Of a DNA stretch of 64,000 nucleotides, positions 28,989 through 38,373 are shown piece by piece. The first letter of the stretch is position 1. Each line of letters starts with the position of its first letter. The notes beneath the pieces are model-generated. The model was not told where the DNA came from. It saw nothing but the letters and a program-made list of their open reading frames with translations, and did not search any database. The position numbers and the translations under genes are program-made. The stretch spans positions 62,001-126,000 of the forward strand of contig JAGRGH010000051.1 of the NCBI GenBank assembly GCA_020445605.1, given 5' to 3'. This DNA is from Chromatiales bacterium. GTDB lineage: Bacteria > Pseudomonadota > Gammaproteobacteria > JAGRGH01.

Positions 28989-29878
28989 GCAACCCGCCGC
29001 CATCGATCTCCGTCATCATCCCGTGCTTCAACATGGCGGCCTATCTGGGCGCCACGCTCGAGTCGGTAGTGCGCAATGACTTTCCGGGCCTGGAACTGAT
29101 CGTTGTGGACGGCGGCTCTGCCGATGGGTCGGTCGACATCATCAGGCGCTACGAACAGCACATCAGCTGGTGGTGTTCCGAGCCGGACGACGGCCAGTAC
29201 GCGGCGCTGAACAAGGGCTTCGAACACGCCACCGGCGAGATCCTGGCCTGGCTCGGCGCCGATGATCTGTATTTCCCGTGGACACTCGCCACGGTCGGCT
29301 CCCTGATGAAATCGTTCCCAAAGGTGGACTGGCTGACATCACGGTTTCCGGTCCTGTTCAACGCCGATGGCGTGGCGATCGAGTCATCGCGCGCCACGCC
29401 GCTCAACCCGGTCGCGTTCTATCGCGGCCATAACCTGCCGATCGGAATGCACCACAGGGGCGGAGGCCGCTTTATTCAACAGGAATCGACGTTCTGGAGA
29501 CGCGGACTGTGGGAGCGCTGTGGAGCTCGGCTGGACGAATCGGTGACGCTGGCCGCGGACTTCGATCTCTGGGCGCGGTTTTTCGAGCATGCCGAATGCT
29601 GGTCGGTCGAGGCCCTGCTCGCCGGATTCAGACGCCGGACCGACCAACGCAGCTCGAATCTCGATCTGTATCGCGACGAGGCCACGCGGGTGCTTGCGCG
29701 CTACGGCCAGTTTCCTCGTGCGCAGGCAAGCCCGCGCCCCGGTTCGGTTCTGTCCAGGATTCCCGGCATGCCCCTGCGACTGCGCGAACGCTGGGGTGCG
29801 GTCTGCGCCGGCCCGGTGCTGCGGTTCCAGCCCAGAACGCAGAGCTGGATTGAAACGATCGAATACTTCCCGACCTGA
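28985..29878 (+). CDS. Family 2 glycosyltransferase
   Basis: 297 residues from GTG 28985, which overlaps the preceding stop; a longer reading from 28862 would overlap that gene by over 120 bases. ISVIIPCFNMAAYLGATLESV, LIVVDGGSADGSVDII, DGQYAALNKGFEHATGEILAWLGADDLY and the QQESTFWRRGLW acceptor-site segment are GT2 features. It resembles the GT2 at 47899 in architecture. Last gene of the three-gene glycan unit, converging with galU. Confidence 0.9.
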   Translation: MSNPPPSISVIIPCFNMAAYLGATLESVVRNDFPGLELIVVDGGSADGSVDIIRRYEQHISWWCSEPDDGQYAALNKGFEHATGEILAWLGADDLYFPWTLATVGSLMKSFPKVDWLTSRFPVLFNADGVAIESSRATPLNPVAFYRGHNLPIGMHHRGGGRFIQQESTFWRRGLWERCGARLDESVTLAADFDLWARFFEHAECWSVEALLAGFRRRTDQRSSNLDLYRDEATRVLARYGQFPRAQASPRPGSVLSRIPGMPLRLRERWGAVCAGPVLRFQPRTQSWIETIEYFPT

Positions 29879-29949
29879 TCGCCCCCCCGGCACCTGCATG
29901 CTCATCATGCCTGCCCCGGGAAATGAACCCCCGCTCGATTCTTGTCGTG

Positions 29950-30834
29950 TCAGGGCGTGGTCTCGCCCAGGCTCTGCAGATACTCACGAAATGGCTCACC
30001 AAGCTCGGCGTGATTGAGCGCGAATTCCACGGTGGCCTTGAGATAGCCCAGCTTGTCGCCGCAGTCATAACGGCGACCCTCGAAGCGGTAGGCGAACACC
30101 CGCTCGGTTGCGAGCAACCCCGCGATCGCATCGGTTAACTGAATCTCGTTCCCAGTGCCCCGCTCAGTGGTTGCAAGTCGCGCGAAAACGCGGGGCGTGA
30201 GTACGTAACGTCCGATCACTGCCAGGTTGGACGGCGCCTTTTCCGGCGCAGGCTTCTCGACGATGCCGCGAATCTCGGACAACCGTCCGTTGCCGGTATC
30301 GGTGGCGACAATGCCGTAGCGATGCGTCGCCTCGCGCGGCACCTCTTCGGTCGCGAGAATCGAACAGCCCGTTTTTCCGTACTGCTCGACGAGCTGCGCC
30401 ATGCAGCCGCGACCGGGATTGGCGACCAGATCGTCGGCGAGGATCACAGCAAACGGTTCGTCGCCGACAACCGGCCGCGCGCATAGCACCGCATCACCGA
30501 GCCCACGCGCCTCGGGCTGCCGGATATAGGTGCAGGTGATGCCGTCCGGCACGACGCTGCGCGCCAGTTCCAGCAGACGCTCGTTGCCCCGCGCGGCGAG
30601 TTCGGTTTCCAGTTCGTAGGCCTTGTCGAAGTGATCCATGATCGAGTTCTTCGTCCGGCCCGTGATGAAAATCAGGTTTGTGATGCCGGCCTCCACGGCC
30701 TCATCAACCGCGTACTGGATCAACGGCCGATCGACGATCGGCAGCATTTCCTTGGGACTCGCCTTGGTGGCGGGCAGAAATCGAGTGCCGAGACCGGCGA
30801 CCGGAAACACCGCTTTGGTGATGGGTTTGATCAT
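29950..30834 (-). CDS. galU: UTP-glucose-1-phosphate uridylyltransferase
   Basis: 294 residues from ATG 30834; an upstream in-frame ATG at 30894 would add unlike residues. Makes UDP-glucose for surface polysaccharides and osmolyte synthesis. KAVFPVAGLGTRFLPATKASPKEMLPIVDRP carries the nucleotide signature; FAVILADDLV, GIVEKP and GNEIQLTDAI follow. No obvious Shine-Dalgarno precedes the start. It is beside a WecA/WbpL-like transferase and cysC, in the glycan region. Confidence 0.95.
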   Translation of the reverse strand: MIKPITKAVFPVAGLGTRFLPATKASPKEMLPIVDRPLIQYAVDEAVEAGITNLIFITGRTKNSIMDHFDKAYELETELAARGNERLLELARSVVPDGITCTYIRQPEARGLGDAVLCARPVVGDEPFAVILADDLVANPGRGCMAQLVEQYGKTGCSILATEEVPREATHRYGIVATDTGNGRLSEIRGIVEKPAPEKAPSNLAVIGRYVLTPRVFARLATTERGTGNEIQLTDAIAGLLATERVFAYRFEGRRYDCGDKLGYLKATVEFALNHAELGEPFREYLQSLGETTP

Positions 30835-30921
30835 CGTGTTTGAATCAGAAACAAAAAATTCGACTGCAATCCTAACCGTCGCACAGGCCGCCATGCGGCT
30901 GCAAATCCGCGCCGGGAATCC

Positions 30922-31953
30922 TCATGCCGACAGCGGCGCGCGACGATCGATGACCCGGGCAATCGCCAGGTAAAGAACCGCAATGCCGGCCAGCACCATC
31001 CATTGCACCTGCGGACCCGCATCGTGCGAAGCGATGCCGAGCACGGCGGACAGCCCCATGAGCCAGAGCGAATGCAGGAACAGGCCGCGTTTGGTGCCGC
31101 CCGCAAGCAGCCAGCGCTGGTAGTAGTGATCGCGGTGCGCGCGCAATGGCGAGCGGCCAAGCAGCAGCCGCCGAATCAACGTCACGGTCGCATCCACGAC
31201 AAAGGGTGAGAAGACGAGCAAGGCGGTCCACACCGGGAACAAACCGCCGCGGTTCGCTTCCAGCGAGAACAGCGCAAACAGTAGGCCAAGCACCGCGGCG
31301 CCGCTATCGCCCATGAAGATGCGCGCCGGCGGACGATTCCACCACAGGAACGCCGCCGCGGCGCTCGACACCACCAGCGCCGCGAGCGCGAAGTCCACGG
31401 CCCCGCCACGCCAGCCCAGCACGGCATAGGTGCCGAACCCGCTCGCGGCCATCAGGGTTGCGAAGCCGTCGCTGCCGTCCATGAAATTGAACAGGTTGAT
31501 GGCCCAGGCAACGCCGAGTATGCACAGGGCCTCGGCCAGTAACACTGGCGGCGCCCAGTCGACCCCCGGCAGACCAAGGGCCTGCGGCGCGAGTCCCGCG
31601 GCCAGCGCGGCGATGCCCAGGCCGAGGTGCACGAACAGCCGCGTGACCGGCGACAGACCGATGCGGTCGTCGAGCCAGGAGATCGCGGCGAGCACTACCA
31701 CCATGGCAGCCATCATCAGGCCGTTCCCGACGGGTGCAAACCACTCGCGCATCGCCAGCCAGCCCACGACCATCCCGCCGATGATCGCCACGCCGCCCGA
31801 ACGCGATACGACCTGCGCATGCAGGGAGCGCGCGTTCGGGGCATCCGGAAGGTAAAGCCGCGAGGACGGGTCTGCGCAATGGCGCGCGAGCCACAGGGTG
31901 ACGATCGCTGTCACGATCGGTGCGATCCACACCGCGGCCTGCGCGCCGGTCAT
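30922..31953 (-). CDS. Undecaprenyl-phosphate sugar-1-phosphate transferase (WecA/WbpL family)
   Basis: 343 residues with about 10-11 transmembrane helices. Polyprenyl-phosphate N-acetylhexosamine-1-phosphate transferase (GT4/MraY superfamily): SWLDDRIGLSP gives the DDx acidic pair, INLFNFMDGSDGFA the catalytic NxxNxxDGxDG-like motif, RIFMGDSGAAVLG the third Asp, and PLRAHRDHYYQRW the basic loop. It would initiate glycan assembly on undecaprenyl phosphate at the inner membrane. Whether the sugar is GlcNAc, FucNAc or QuiNAc is not visible. Between cysC and galU on the same strand. Confidence 0.9.
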   Translation of the reverse strand: MTGAQAAVWIAPIVTAIVTLWLARHCADPSSRLYLPDAPNARSLHAQVVSRSGGVAIIGGMVVGWLAMREWFAPVGNGLMMAAMVVVLAAISWLDDRIGLSPVTRLFVHLGLGIAALAAGLAPQALGLPGVDWAPPVLLAEALCILGVAWAINLFNFMDGSDGFATLMAASGFGTYAVLGWRGGAVDFALAALVVSSAAAAFLWWNRPPARIFMGDSGAAVLGLLFALFSLEANRGGLFPVWTALLVFSPFVVDATVTLIRRLLLGRSPLRAHRDHYYQRWLLAGGTKRGLFLHSLWLMGLSAVLGIASHDAGPQVQWMVLAGIAVLYLAIARVIDRRAPLSA

Positions 31954-31971
31954 GCCACGTACAACCCGCGG

Positions 31972-32607
31972 CTATAGTCTCGTGATTGTGGCGCTTTCGC
32001 GGGTCGGGCGTGCAATCACGCCGCGGGCCTCGAGCAGTTCAAGAAGTTCCGCGACCGTTTCGTCCAATGATGAATCGCCGGTATCCACGCTCAGTTCCGG
32101 GGTTTCCGGTTCTTCATACGGCGAGGAAATGCCGGTGAAGTGCGCAATCTCGCCGGCGCGCGCGCGCGCGTACAACCCCTTGACGTCGCGCTGCTCGCAG
32201 ATCTCCAGCGAACAGCGGCAATAGACCTCGTAGAAGTCGCCATGCGCGAACATCGAACGCACGCGCTGACGATCGGCACGAAACGGTGATATGAAGGCCG
32301 TGATGGCAACGATGCCGGCGTCCACGAACAGCTTGGTCATCTCGCCGATGCGGCGGATGTTCTCGCTGCGATCGTCCTCGGAAAAGCCCAGATCGCTGCA
32401 CAGGCCGTGACGCACGTTATCGCCATCGAACACATAGGTGCGGCAGCCGCGGCGGAACAACGTCTCCTCCAGTGCATGCGCAACCGTGGATTTGCCGGCC
32501 CCCGAAAGGCCCGTGAGCCAGACGACGGCGCCACGATGCCCATTTGCACGCTCGCGGCGCGTGCGGGTGACCGTGGCGTGGTGCCAGACGAGGTTGTTGT
32601 CGCTCAT
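31972..32607 (-). CDS. cysC: Adenylylsulfate kinase
   Basis: 211 residues. Phosphorylates adenosine 5'-phosphosulfate to PAPS. P-loop GLSGAGKST at 33-41, [30 protein letters not shown] and [12 protein letters not shown] are diagnostic; the N-terminal VWHHATVTR matches family starts. It stands alone, without cysDN or cysH, and is beside glycan genes, so PAPS could serve sulfation of a surface product as well as assimilation. TACAAT ends 6 bases before the ATG and no Shine-Dalgarno is visible. Confidence 0.95.
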   Translation of the reverse strand: MSDNNLVWHHATVTRTRRERANGHRGAVVWLTGLSGAGKSTVAHALEETLFRRGCRTYVFDGDNVRHGLCSDLGFSEDDRSENIRRIGEMTKLFVDAGIVAITAFISPFRADRQRVRSMFAHGDFYEVYCRCSLEICEQRDVKGLYARARAGEIAHFTGISSPYEEPETPELSVDTGDSSLDETVAELLELLEARGVIARPTRESATITRL

Positions 32608-32613
32608 GCGGAG

Positions 32614-32619
32614 ATTGTA
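32614..32619 (-). promoter_or_regulatory. -10 element abutting cysC; possible leaderless transcript
   Basis: On the minus strand TACAAT occupies 32619-32614 and the ATG begins at 32607. A start site seven bases downstream of the -10 would coincide with the A of the ATG. No purine-rich ribosome-binding site and no good -35 are present. Confidence 0.4.
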
Positions 32620-32735
32620 CCGCAGCGCGATTGCGGCCCCAGCGACGCATGGAGCAGGTGGGATGTTCGGGCGGGCCGGGCGTTCCCGCGCTCGTCGGAC
32701 GCGCTGACGCGTCGGGCTCAGAGGCCCATGGGCCG

Positions 32736-32755
32736 CGCGGCACGTCCGTGTGCCG
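32736..32755. repeat. REP-like palindrome, copy 1
   Basis: GCGGCAC-GTCCGT-GTGCCGC, a perfect 7-bp stem with a 6-base loop, in the 195-base gap between cysC and the ComEA-like gene. An almost identical unit is at 35853-35872. Confidence 0.6.
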
Positions 32756-32802
32756 CTGGCGACTCAAACTCCGGCAAACATTCCCTTGCCGTAGCGCAGC
32801 GC

Positions 32803-33075
32803 CTATTGAGCGCTCTTGACCAGGATGTCGACGCGATTGCGTTCGACCGTCGCCGGCCCGATGCCCTTGACCCGGGTCAGATCGTCGGCCGAGGCGAACG
32901 GTCCGTTCGCCTGACGATCAGCCACGATGGCCGCAGCCTTGCTCGGCCCGACGCCGATCAGGGACTGATCGAGTTCGTCCGCGGCCGCGGTGTTGATGTT
33001 GACCGGCGCCGCAAAAGCCTGCCCGCCCAGCGCCAGACCGAGACCTGCAATCATTGCAACCATGAACTTCTTCAT
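32803..33075 (-). CDS. Secreted ComEA-type helix-hairpin-helix protein
   Basis: 90 residues from ATG 33075 (AGGAG 9 bases upstream); the GTG just before is less likely. Signal peptide about 1-22 ending GGQAFA, then VNINTAAADELDQSLIGVGPSKAAAIVADR and FASADDLTRVKGIGPATVERNR, a ComEA (HhH)2 DNA-binding domain. In naturally competent bacteria periplasmic ComEA pulls in transforming DNA; short ComEA-like proteins also exist in non-competent species. It is alone between cysC and pyrF, with no other competence gene. Confidence 0.92.
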   Translation of the reverse strand: MKKFMVAMIAGLGLALGGQAFAAPVNINTAAADELDQSLIGVGPSKAAAIVADRQANGPFASADDLTRVKGIGPATVERNRVDILVKSAQ

Positions 33076-33173
33076 CACGAATTACTCCTGTGCCATTGAA
33101 TCGAACCAGTGGTTCGGAATCGCGCCGCAACGTTCGTTACCGCAGCGCTTGGTGCACAGATTAGCTACGCCGT

Positions 33174-33890
33174 TCAGGCGTCGGAATCGTCGAGCGATGA
33201 AGCGATTGTCAGCAATTGCCGCGCCGGGTCGTCGGCCGCGGTAATCGGTCTTCCAATGACGAGGTAGTCGGCGCCCGCGCGGATCGCCGCGGCCGGTGTC
33301 AGGGTGCGGCGCTGATCGTCCGCGCCGGCACCGGCCGGACGGATACCCGGCGTGACGAGCCGGAAGCCCGGCCGGGTCGCCTCGTGGACGAGGCTGATTT
33401 CCAGCGGTGAACACACCACACCGTCTAGCCCGCAGTCGTCGGCAAGGCCCGCCAGACGCACGACGTTCTGCGCCGCCGTGCCCGGCAGACCGAGCTGGGC
33501 GACATCCTGATCCGAAAGACTGGTCAGAATGGTGACGGCCACCAGCAACGGCCGGCTGGCGCGCGGCGCCAGGGTCGCGACCGCAGCTTCAAGCATGCGC
33601 GCGCCGCCGAGCGCGTGCACATTGATCATCCAGACGCCGAGATCGGCAGCCGCCGCGCAGGCACGCGCAACCGTATTGGGAATGTCGTGAAACTTGAGAT
33701 CGAGGAACACCTCGAACCCGTCCCGGGCCAGCGTTTCGAGCGCACGCGGACCGCAACGGGTGAACAGTTCCTTGCCGACCTTCACGCGGCACAGCGAGGG
33801 ATCGAGCTGCGCCGCCAGTGCCTGCATGGACTCCAGCGAGTCCACGTCCAGCGCAACGATCAGCCGCGGATCGGGCCGCTCGCGGGTCAC
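33174..33890 (-). CDS. pyrF: Orotidine 5'-phosphate decarboxylase
   Basis: 238 residues from GTG 33890. Last step of UMP synthesis. LIVALDVDSLESM, VKVGKELFTRCG, the catalytic DLKFHDIPNTV (D64, K66, D69) and LVTPGIRPAG plus GADYLVIGRPIT form the phosphate-binding end. It follows lapB by 7 bases and closes the gyrA-to-pyrF block; the order ihfB-lapA-lapB-pyrF is usual in gammaproteobacteria. Confidence 0.97.
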   Translation of the reverse strand: MTRERPDPRLIVALDVDSLESMQALAAQLDPSLCRVKVGKELFTRCGPRALETLARDGFEVFLDLKFHDIPNTVARACAAAADLGVWMINVHALGGARMLEAAVATLAPRASRPLLVAVTILTSLSDQDVAQLGLPGTAAQNVVRLAGLADDCGLDGVVCSPLEISLVHEATRPGFRLVTPGIRPAGAGADDQRRTLTPAAAIRAGADYLVIGRPITAADDPARQLLTIASSLDDSDA

Positions 33891-33897
33891 GGGGCGG

Positions 33898-35118
33898 TCA
33901 GCCGTTCGAGGAGATCAGCGTCAGGTGCCGCGCGCCCGGGCGCGCCTTCAGCTGCCAGTCGGGCCCCTGCAGCGGCTTGATGGTCGACCACTGTTTGCAG
34001 CTCGGGCACTGCCAGTGCAGGCTTCCGGCCGGATAGCCGCAGTTCTCGCAGCGGTAATGCGGCTGCGAGTCCAGCAGCTTTGCGGCGAGTTCGCGGAACA
34101 GCCGGAGTGCATCGATCGACGGTGGCAGGCGGCCGTCCAGGCTCATGCTCATGAGCTTGTACAAACCTTCCAGGCTCGGCTGCCGTTGGAGTTTCTCGAG
34201 CAGGAACTCGCCGGCGGCAACCACACCGCGCTCGGCGGCGATCAGATCGGCCAGTGCCTCGATGCCGCCGATGCTCGCGCGCCGCTCCAGCATGATCTCC
34301 AGATGCCGGCGCCAGTCGTTCATCGCGCCCAGCGCAATGAAGCTGTCGCGCATCGGAATCAGGACTTCGGGCAGATAGCCGCTGTCGATCTCCTCCACGC
34401 GGCGGTATTGCTTCAGCGCACCCTTCCAGTCGTTCGCGCGGCGCGCAAGATCGCCCTGCATGATGACCGCGCGCACGCAGTTCTTGTCGGCCGCAAGCGC
34501 CTTGTTCAGCAGCGTCTGCGCCTCGCTGCGGTCGCTGCGCGCCAGCGCTTCTTCGGCCAGTTGGCAGTGGAACTGTGCGATGTCCGCCGACCAGTCGTGC
34601 GATGCATAGGTCTGCAAGCGCTTGCCGACGTCGATTGCGCGCGTCCAGTCCTTCTCCTGCTGATAGATCATCAGCAGCTGTTCAAGGGCCGACTCGCAGT
34701 GCACGCCGGTCTCGACGACTTCCGCGAACAGGCTTTCGGCGCGATCGAACAGGCCCGCGCGCATGTAGTCCAGGCCGAGTTCCAGCAACGCGCCGGCGCG
34801 CTGGTCCTTGGACAGGGTCGGTCGGGCGATGAGGTTCTGGTGAATGCGAATCGCACGGTCGACCTCACCGCGGCGCCGGAACAAATGCCCGAGCGCCAGA
34901 TGGGTCTCGACCGTCTCGCTGTCGACCTCGATCATCCGGATGAAGATGTCGATGGCCTTGTCAGGCTGCTCGTTGAGCAGGTAGTTCAAGCCCTTGAGGT
35001 AGTCGCGGCCACAGTCCAGCGACACACCGAGATCGACCCGCCTTGCGGCCGAACGGTGCCCCGACCACCAGCCAACGGCGGCAGCGACCGGGATCAGGAA
35101 CAGCGCGTATTCGATCAT
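33898..35118 (-). CDS. lapB: LPS assembly regulator LapB (YciM)
   Basis: 406 residues from ATG 35118, just after the lapA stop. N-terminal membrane helix (EYALFLIPVAAAVGWW), then about nine TPR repeats (LNYLLNEQPDKAIDIFIRMI onward) and a C-terminal rubredoxin-type metal site YRCENCGYPAG...HWQCPSCKQW. In E. coli LapB drives LpxC turnover by FtsH and organises LPS synthesis at the inner membrane. Paired with lapA. Confidence 0.95.
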   Translation of the reverse strand: MIEYALFLIPVAAAVGWWSGHRSAARRVDLGVSLDCGRDYLKGLNYLLNEQPDKAIDIFIRMIEVDSETVETHLALGHLFRRRGEVDRAIRIHQNLIARPTLSKDQRAGALLELGLDYMRAGLFDRAESLFAEVVETGVHCESALEQLLMIYQQEKDWTRAIDVGKRLQTYASHDWSADIAQFHCQLAEEALARSDRSEAQTLLNKALAADKNCVRAVIMQGDLARRANDWKGALKQYRRVEEIDSGYLPEVLIPMRDSFIALGAMNDWRRHLEIMLERRASIGGIEALADLIAAERGVVAAGEFLLEKLQRQPSLEGLYKLMSMSLDGRLPPSIDALRLFRELAAKLLDSQPHYRCENCGYPAGSLHWQCPSCKQWSTIKPLQGPDWQLKARPGARHLTLISSNG

Positions 35119-35135
35119 CTGCGCCCGAGTATGGC

Positions 35136-35420
35136 TCAATCCTTGAGCGGAATGGTACGCAGATTGTTCAGTTCGCGTTCGGTCAGGGCGGCCTGACGGC
35201 GCATCGCGCCGGCCCGGCGGCGGTAGCGCAGCAGGCTTGGCAGCATCGCGAGCGCCCCGATCAGCGCCCCGAACAGGACCGCGCCGATCATCGCCAGGGC
35301 GAGCGGTGCGTCGAATTGCAGGAAGTAGAGATTCAACGCGACATCGCGCTGATTGAGAAAAGTGAACGCGGCGCCCAGGGCGCCGACCATCAGGACCACG
35401 GCCGCTGTCAGAAAACGCAC
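35136..35420 (-). CDS. lapA: LapA family inner-membrane protein
   Basis: 94 residues from GTG 35420 (AAGG about 9 bases upstream). Two membrane helices: FLTAAVVLMVGALGAAFTFL and LALAMIGAVLFGALIGALAML, with the NQRDVALNLYF strand between, followed by a basic cytoplasmic tail. Matches LapA/YciS (DUF1049), partner of LapB. Lies between ihfB and lapB as in relatives. Confidence 0.9.
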   Translation of the reverse strand: MRFLTAAVVLMVGALGAAFTFLNQRDVALNLYFLQFDAPLALAMIGAVLFGALIGALAMLPSLLRYRRRAGAMRRQAALTERELNNLRTIPLKD

Positions 35421-35461
35421 AGTGTCGCCTTCAGGCCGCGCCCGATGCGGTCGGGACCGAT

Positions 35462-35767
35462 TCAATCCCCATCATCGTCATTGCCCGCCCCGCCATTGAC
35501 CCGGCTGCGCAGTTCCTTGCCAGGCTTGAAATGCGGAACGTATTTTCCCGGCAGACTGACACTCATGCCGGTCTTCGGGTTGCGCCCGACCCTCGGTGGC
35601 CGAAAATGCAGGGAAAAGCTTCCAAATCCGCGCACTTCGATGCGCTCGCCACCGGCGAGGGCATCGCTCATCTGATCCAGCATGCACTTGACGGCCAGCT
35701 CCACATCCTTGACGGCGAGCTGGCCCTGGAGCCGCGCGAGTTGTTCGATGAGTTCGGACTTCGTCAT
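35462..35767 (-). CDS. ihfB: Integration host factor beta subunit
   Basis: 101 residues. [53 protein letters not shown] and [13 protein letters not shown] are the HU/IHF fold with the DNA-bending beta arm (RxGRNPKTG). The IHF-beta type is supported by position after rpsA and by the acidic tail (DDDGD). Forms a heterodimer with IhfA that bends specific DNA sites. Confidence 0.96.
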   Translation of the reverse strand: MTKSELIEQLARLQGQLAVKDVELAVKCMLDQMSDALAGGERIEVRGFGSFSLHFRPPRVGRNPKTGMSVSLPGKYVPHFKPGKELRSRVNGGAGNDDDGD

Positions 35768-35852
35768 CGTCGCTGTTCTCTCACACCGGAAAAGTACGTC
35801 TCATGCCCAGTGATCAGGGAGGCTCCGTTCAGTCCATCGCCGGTTTGCCAGA

Positions 35853-35872
35853 GCGGCACGTCCATGTGCCGC
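35853..35872. repeat. REP-like palindrome, copy 2
   Basis: GCGGCAC-GTCCAT-GTGCCGC between rpsA and ihfB, differing from the copy at 32736 by one loop base. Confidence 0.6.
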
Positions 35873-35900
35873 GGGTCACTCCGAATGCTTCAGAGCGTCG

Positions 35901-37574
35901 TTACTTGGAGTCGTCGATCTGCTCCTTGAAGATATCCCCCAGCGTGGCCATGCCGGAGGTCTGGCCTTTGCCGTAGTCCTTCAGCGCCTGGGCTTCTTCG
36001 GCGTCTTCCTTCGCACGGATCGACAGGGTGATGCCGCGATTCTTGCGGTCCACGCCGGTCAGCCGCGCATCGATCTCCTGGCCGACCTTCAGCACCGTGC
36101 GCGCGTCCTCGATACGGTCACGAGCGAGTTCCGAGGCGCGCAGATAACCTTCGACGCCCTCTTCAAGCGCAATGACCGCGCCCTTCGCGTCGACCTCGAC
36201 GACCTTGCCGGTGACGGTGCTGCCCTTCGGATGCGTCGCGATGTACGACGACAGCGGATCCTGTTCGAGCTGCTTGACGCCAAGCGAGATGCGTTCGCGC
36301 TCGGCATCGATTCCGAGCACCACGGCATCAATCTCGTCGCCCTTCGCGAAGCGACGCACGACCTCTTCACCTTCCTCGTTCCAGGAAAGATCGGACAGGT
36401 GCACCAGCCCGTCGATGCCGCCCGGCAGGCCGATGAAGATACCGAAGTCGGTGATCGACTTGATCTGGCCGCGAACGCGATCGCCCTTCTTGCTGTTCTG
36501 CGCAAACTCATCCCAGGGATTCGCCTTGCACTGCTTGATGCCGAGCGAGATACGGCGACGCTCCTCGTCGATATCGAGCACCATGACCTCGACCTCGTCG
36601 CCGATCTGCACGATCTTGGTCGGGTGGATGTTCTTGTTGGTCCAGTCCATTTCGGAGACGTGGACCAGACCCTCGACGCCATCCTCGATCTCGACGAACG
36701 CGCCATACTCGGCAATGTTCGTAACACGACCGAACAGGCGACGGCCTTGCGGATAACGACGCGCGAGGTCGCTCCACGGATCCTCGCCGAGCTGCTTGAG
36801 TCCGAGCGAGACGCGGTTGCGCTCGCGGTCGAACTTCAGCACCTTGACCTCGAGTTCCTGGCCGATTTCGACGACTTCGGTCGGATGCTTGACGCGCTTC
36901 CACGCCATGTCGGTGACGTGCAGCAGGCCGTCGATGCCACCAAGGTCGACGAACGCGCCGTATTCGGTGAGGTTCTTGACCACACCCTTGAACACCGAAC
37001 CTTCCTGCAGCTGATCAAGCAGTGCCTCGCGTTCAGCACTGTATTCCTGCTCAACCACGGCGCGGCGCGAGACCACGACGTTGTTGCGACGGCGGTCGAG
37101 CTTGATGACCTTGAACTCGAGCGGCTTGCCTTCGAGATAGGACGCATCGCGCACCGGACGCACGTCGACGAGCGAGCCCGGCAGGAACGCGCGCACGCCT
37201 TCGATGTCGATCGTGAACCCGCCCTTGACCTTGCCGGTCAGTTCGCCGGAAACGACCGCGGCGCCCTCGAATGCCTTCTCGAGTTCGTCCCAGATCCGGT
37301 TGCGTTTGGCCTTCTCGCGCGACAGACGCGTCGCGCCCATGCCGTCCTCGACGGCATCCAGCGAAAGCTCGACCTCGTCACCAAGCTCGACCTCGAGTTC
37401 ACCATCCCTGTTCAGGAACTCGGCGCGATCGATGACACCTTCGGATTTCAGGCCGGCGTTGACGACAATGACGTCAGGACGAATATCGACAACGGTGCCC
37501 TTGACCATCGAACCGGGCCGCATCTCAAGGCCGGCCAGGCTCTTCTCAAACATTTCAGCAAAGCTTTCGCTCAT
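35901..37574 (-). CDS. rpsA: 30S ribosomal protein S1
   Basis: 557 residues from ATG 37574 ([15 protein letters not shown]), as in E. coli; a longer reading to 37661 adds nonhomologous residues. Six S1 OB-fold repeats are visible (for example [22 protein letters not shown] and [22 protein letters not shown]). Binds mRNA and delivers it to the 30S subunit. Between cmk and ihfB, as in most gammaproteobacteria; S1 normally represses its own translation. Confidence 0.98.
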   Translation of the reverse strand: MSESFAEMFEKSLAGLEMRPGSMVKGTVVDIRPDVIVVNAGLKSEGVIDRAEFLNRDGELEVELGDEVELSLDAVEDGMGATRLSREKAKRNRIWDELEKAFEGAAVVSGELTGKVKGGFTIDIEGVRAFLPGSLVDVRPVRDASYLEGKPLEFKVIKLDRRRNNVVVSRRAVVEQEYSAEREALLDQLQEGSVFKGVVKNLTEYGAFVDLGGIDGLLHVTDMAWKRVKHPTEVVEIGQELEVKVLKFDRERNRVSLGLKQLGEDPWSDLARRYPQGRRLFGRVTNIAEYGAFVEIEDGVEGLVHVSEMDWTNKNIHPTKIVQIGDEVEVMVLDIDEERRRISLGIKQCKANPWDEFAQNSKKGDRVRGQIKSITDFGIFIGLPGGIDGLVHLSDLSWNEEGEEVVRRFAKGDEIDAVVLGIDAERERISLGVKQLEQDPLSSYIATHPKGSTVTGKVVEVDAKGAVIALEEGVEGYLRASELARDRIEDARTVLKVGQEIDARLTGVDRKNRGITLSIRAKEDAEEAQALKDYGKGQTSGMATLGDIFKEQIDDSK

Positions 37575-37677
37575 CAAGGCGGAGACTCCGCGCCCGGAAA
37601 GGGCGACATATGCAGTGTTAAGTGAACCACCCGCAACCTGCTGGCGCCGGTTGCGGCCCAAATTCTTGCGCTACACC

Positions 37678-38373
37678 CTAGGCGGCTGAGGTGAGCCGTT
37701 CGTGCAGCTTTGCACGGACGGTCGCGGTGACCGAATCGATCGAAAGATCGGTCGAGTCGATGACCACGGCATCGTCAGCGGCCTTGAGCGGCGAGGCCGA
37801 TCGACCGGCGTCGCGCCGGTCGCGCTCGGCAATCTCGCGCGCAAGACTCGCTATCGTAACTTCAATTCCCTTTTCCTTCAACTGCTTATACCGGCGCCCG
37901 GCGCGGGCCTCGGCGCTGGCGGTCAGAAACACCTTCAGGGTCGCGTCCGGAAACACGGTGGTACCCATGTCGCGACCGTCGGCAACCAGCCCCGGCGCCA
38001 TCCGAAACCCGCGCTGGCGCTCGAGCAGCGCCGCCCGCACGGGCCCGAGCGCCGCGACGCGCGAGGCCAGCGCCGCGCAGGCCTCGCCGCGCAGCGCCGC
38101 AGAAACGTCCACCCCGTCGAGATCCACGCAATCGTCCTCGGGACGGTCGGCCGGCCGGAACCGGAGCGCAAGTCCACGGGCCGTTTCGACGACGGCTTGG
38201 GCATCGTCAGGGTCGAGCCCGCGCCGCTCGACCGCCAGACCCAGTGCGCGGTAGACGGCGCCCGAGTCCAGGTAGTGCCAACCGAGTTCGCGTGCCAGCC
38301 GGCGCGCGATCGTGCCCTTGCCGGAGCCGCTCGGCCCGTCAATCGTCAGAACGGGCGGCGGTGTATCAGTCAT
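37678..38373 (-). CDS. cmk: Cytidylate kinase
   Basis: 231 residues from ATG 38373, overlapping the aroA stop by 8 bases. Phosphorylates CMP and dCMP. P-loop IDGPSGSGKGTIARRLA, YLDSGAVYRALGLA, VADGRDMGTTVFPDA and the lid ASAEARAGRRYKQL followed by DRRDAGRSASPLKAADDAVVIDST are diagnostic. Confidence 0.97.
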   Translation of the reverse strand: MTDTPPPVLTIDGPSGSGKGTIARRLARELGWHYLDSGAVYRALGLAVERRGLDPDDAQAVVETARGLALRFRPADRPEDDCVDLDGVDVSAALRGEACAALASRVAALGPVRAALLERQRGFRMAPGLVADGRDMGTTVFPDATLKVFLTASAEARAGRRYKQLKEKGIEVTIASLAREIAERDRRDAGRSASPLKAADDAVVIDSTDLSIDSVTATVRAKLHERLTSAA

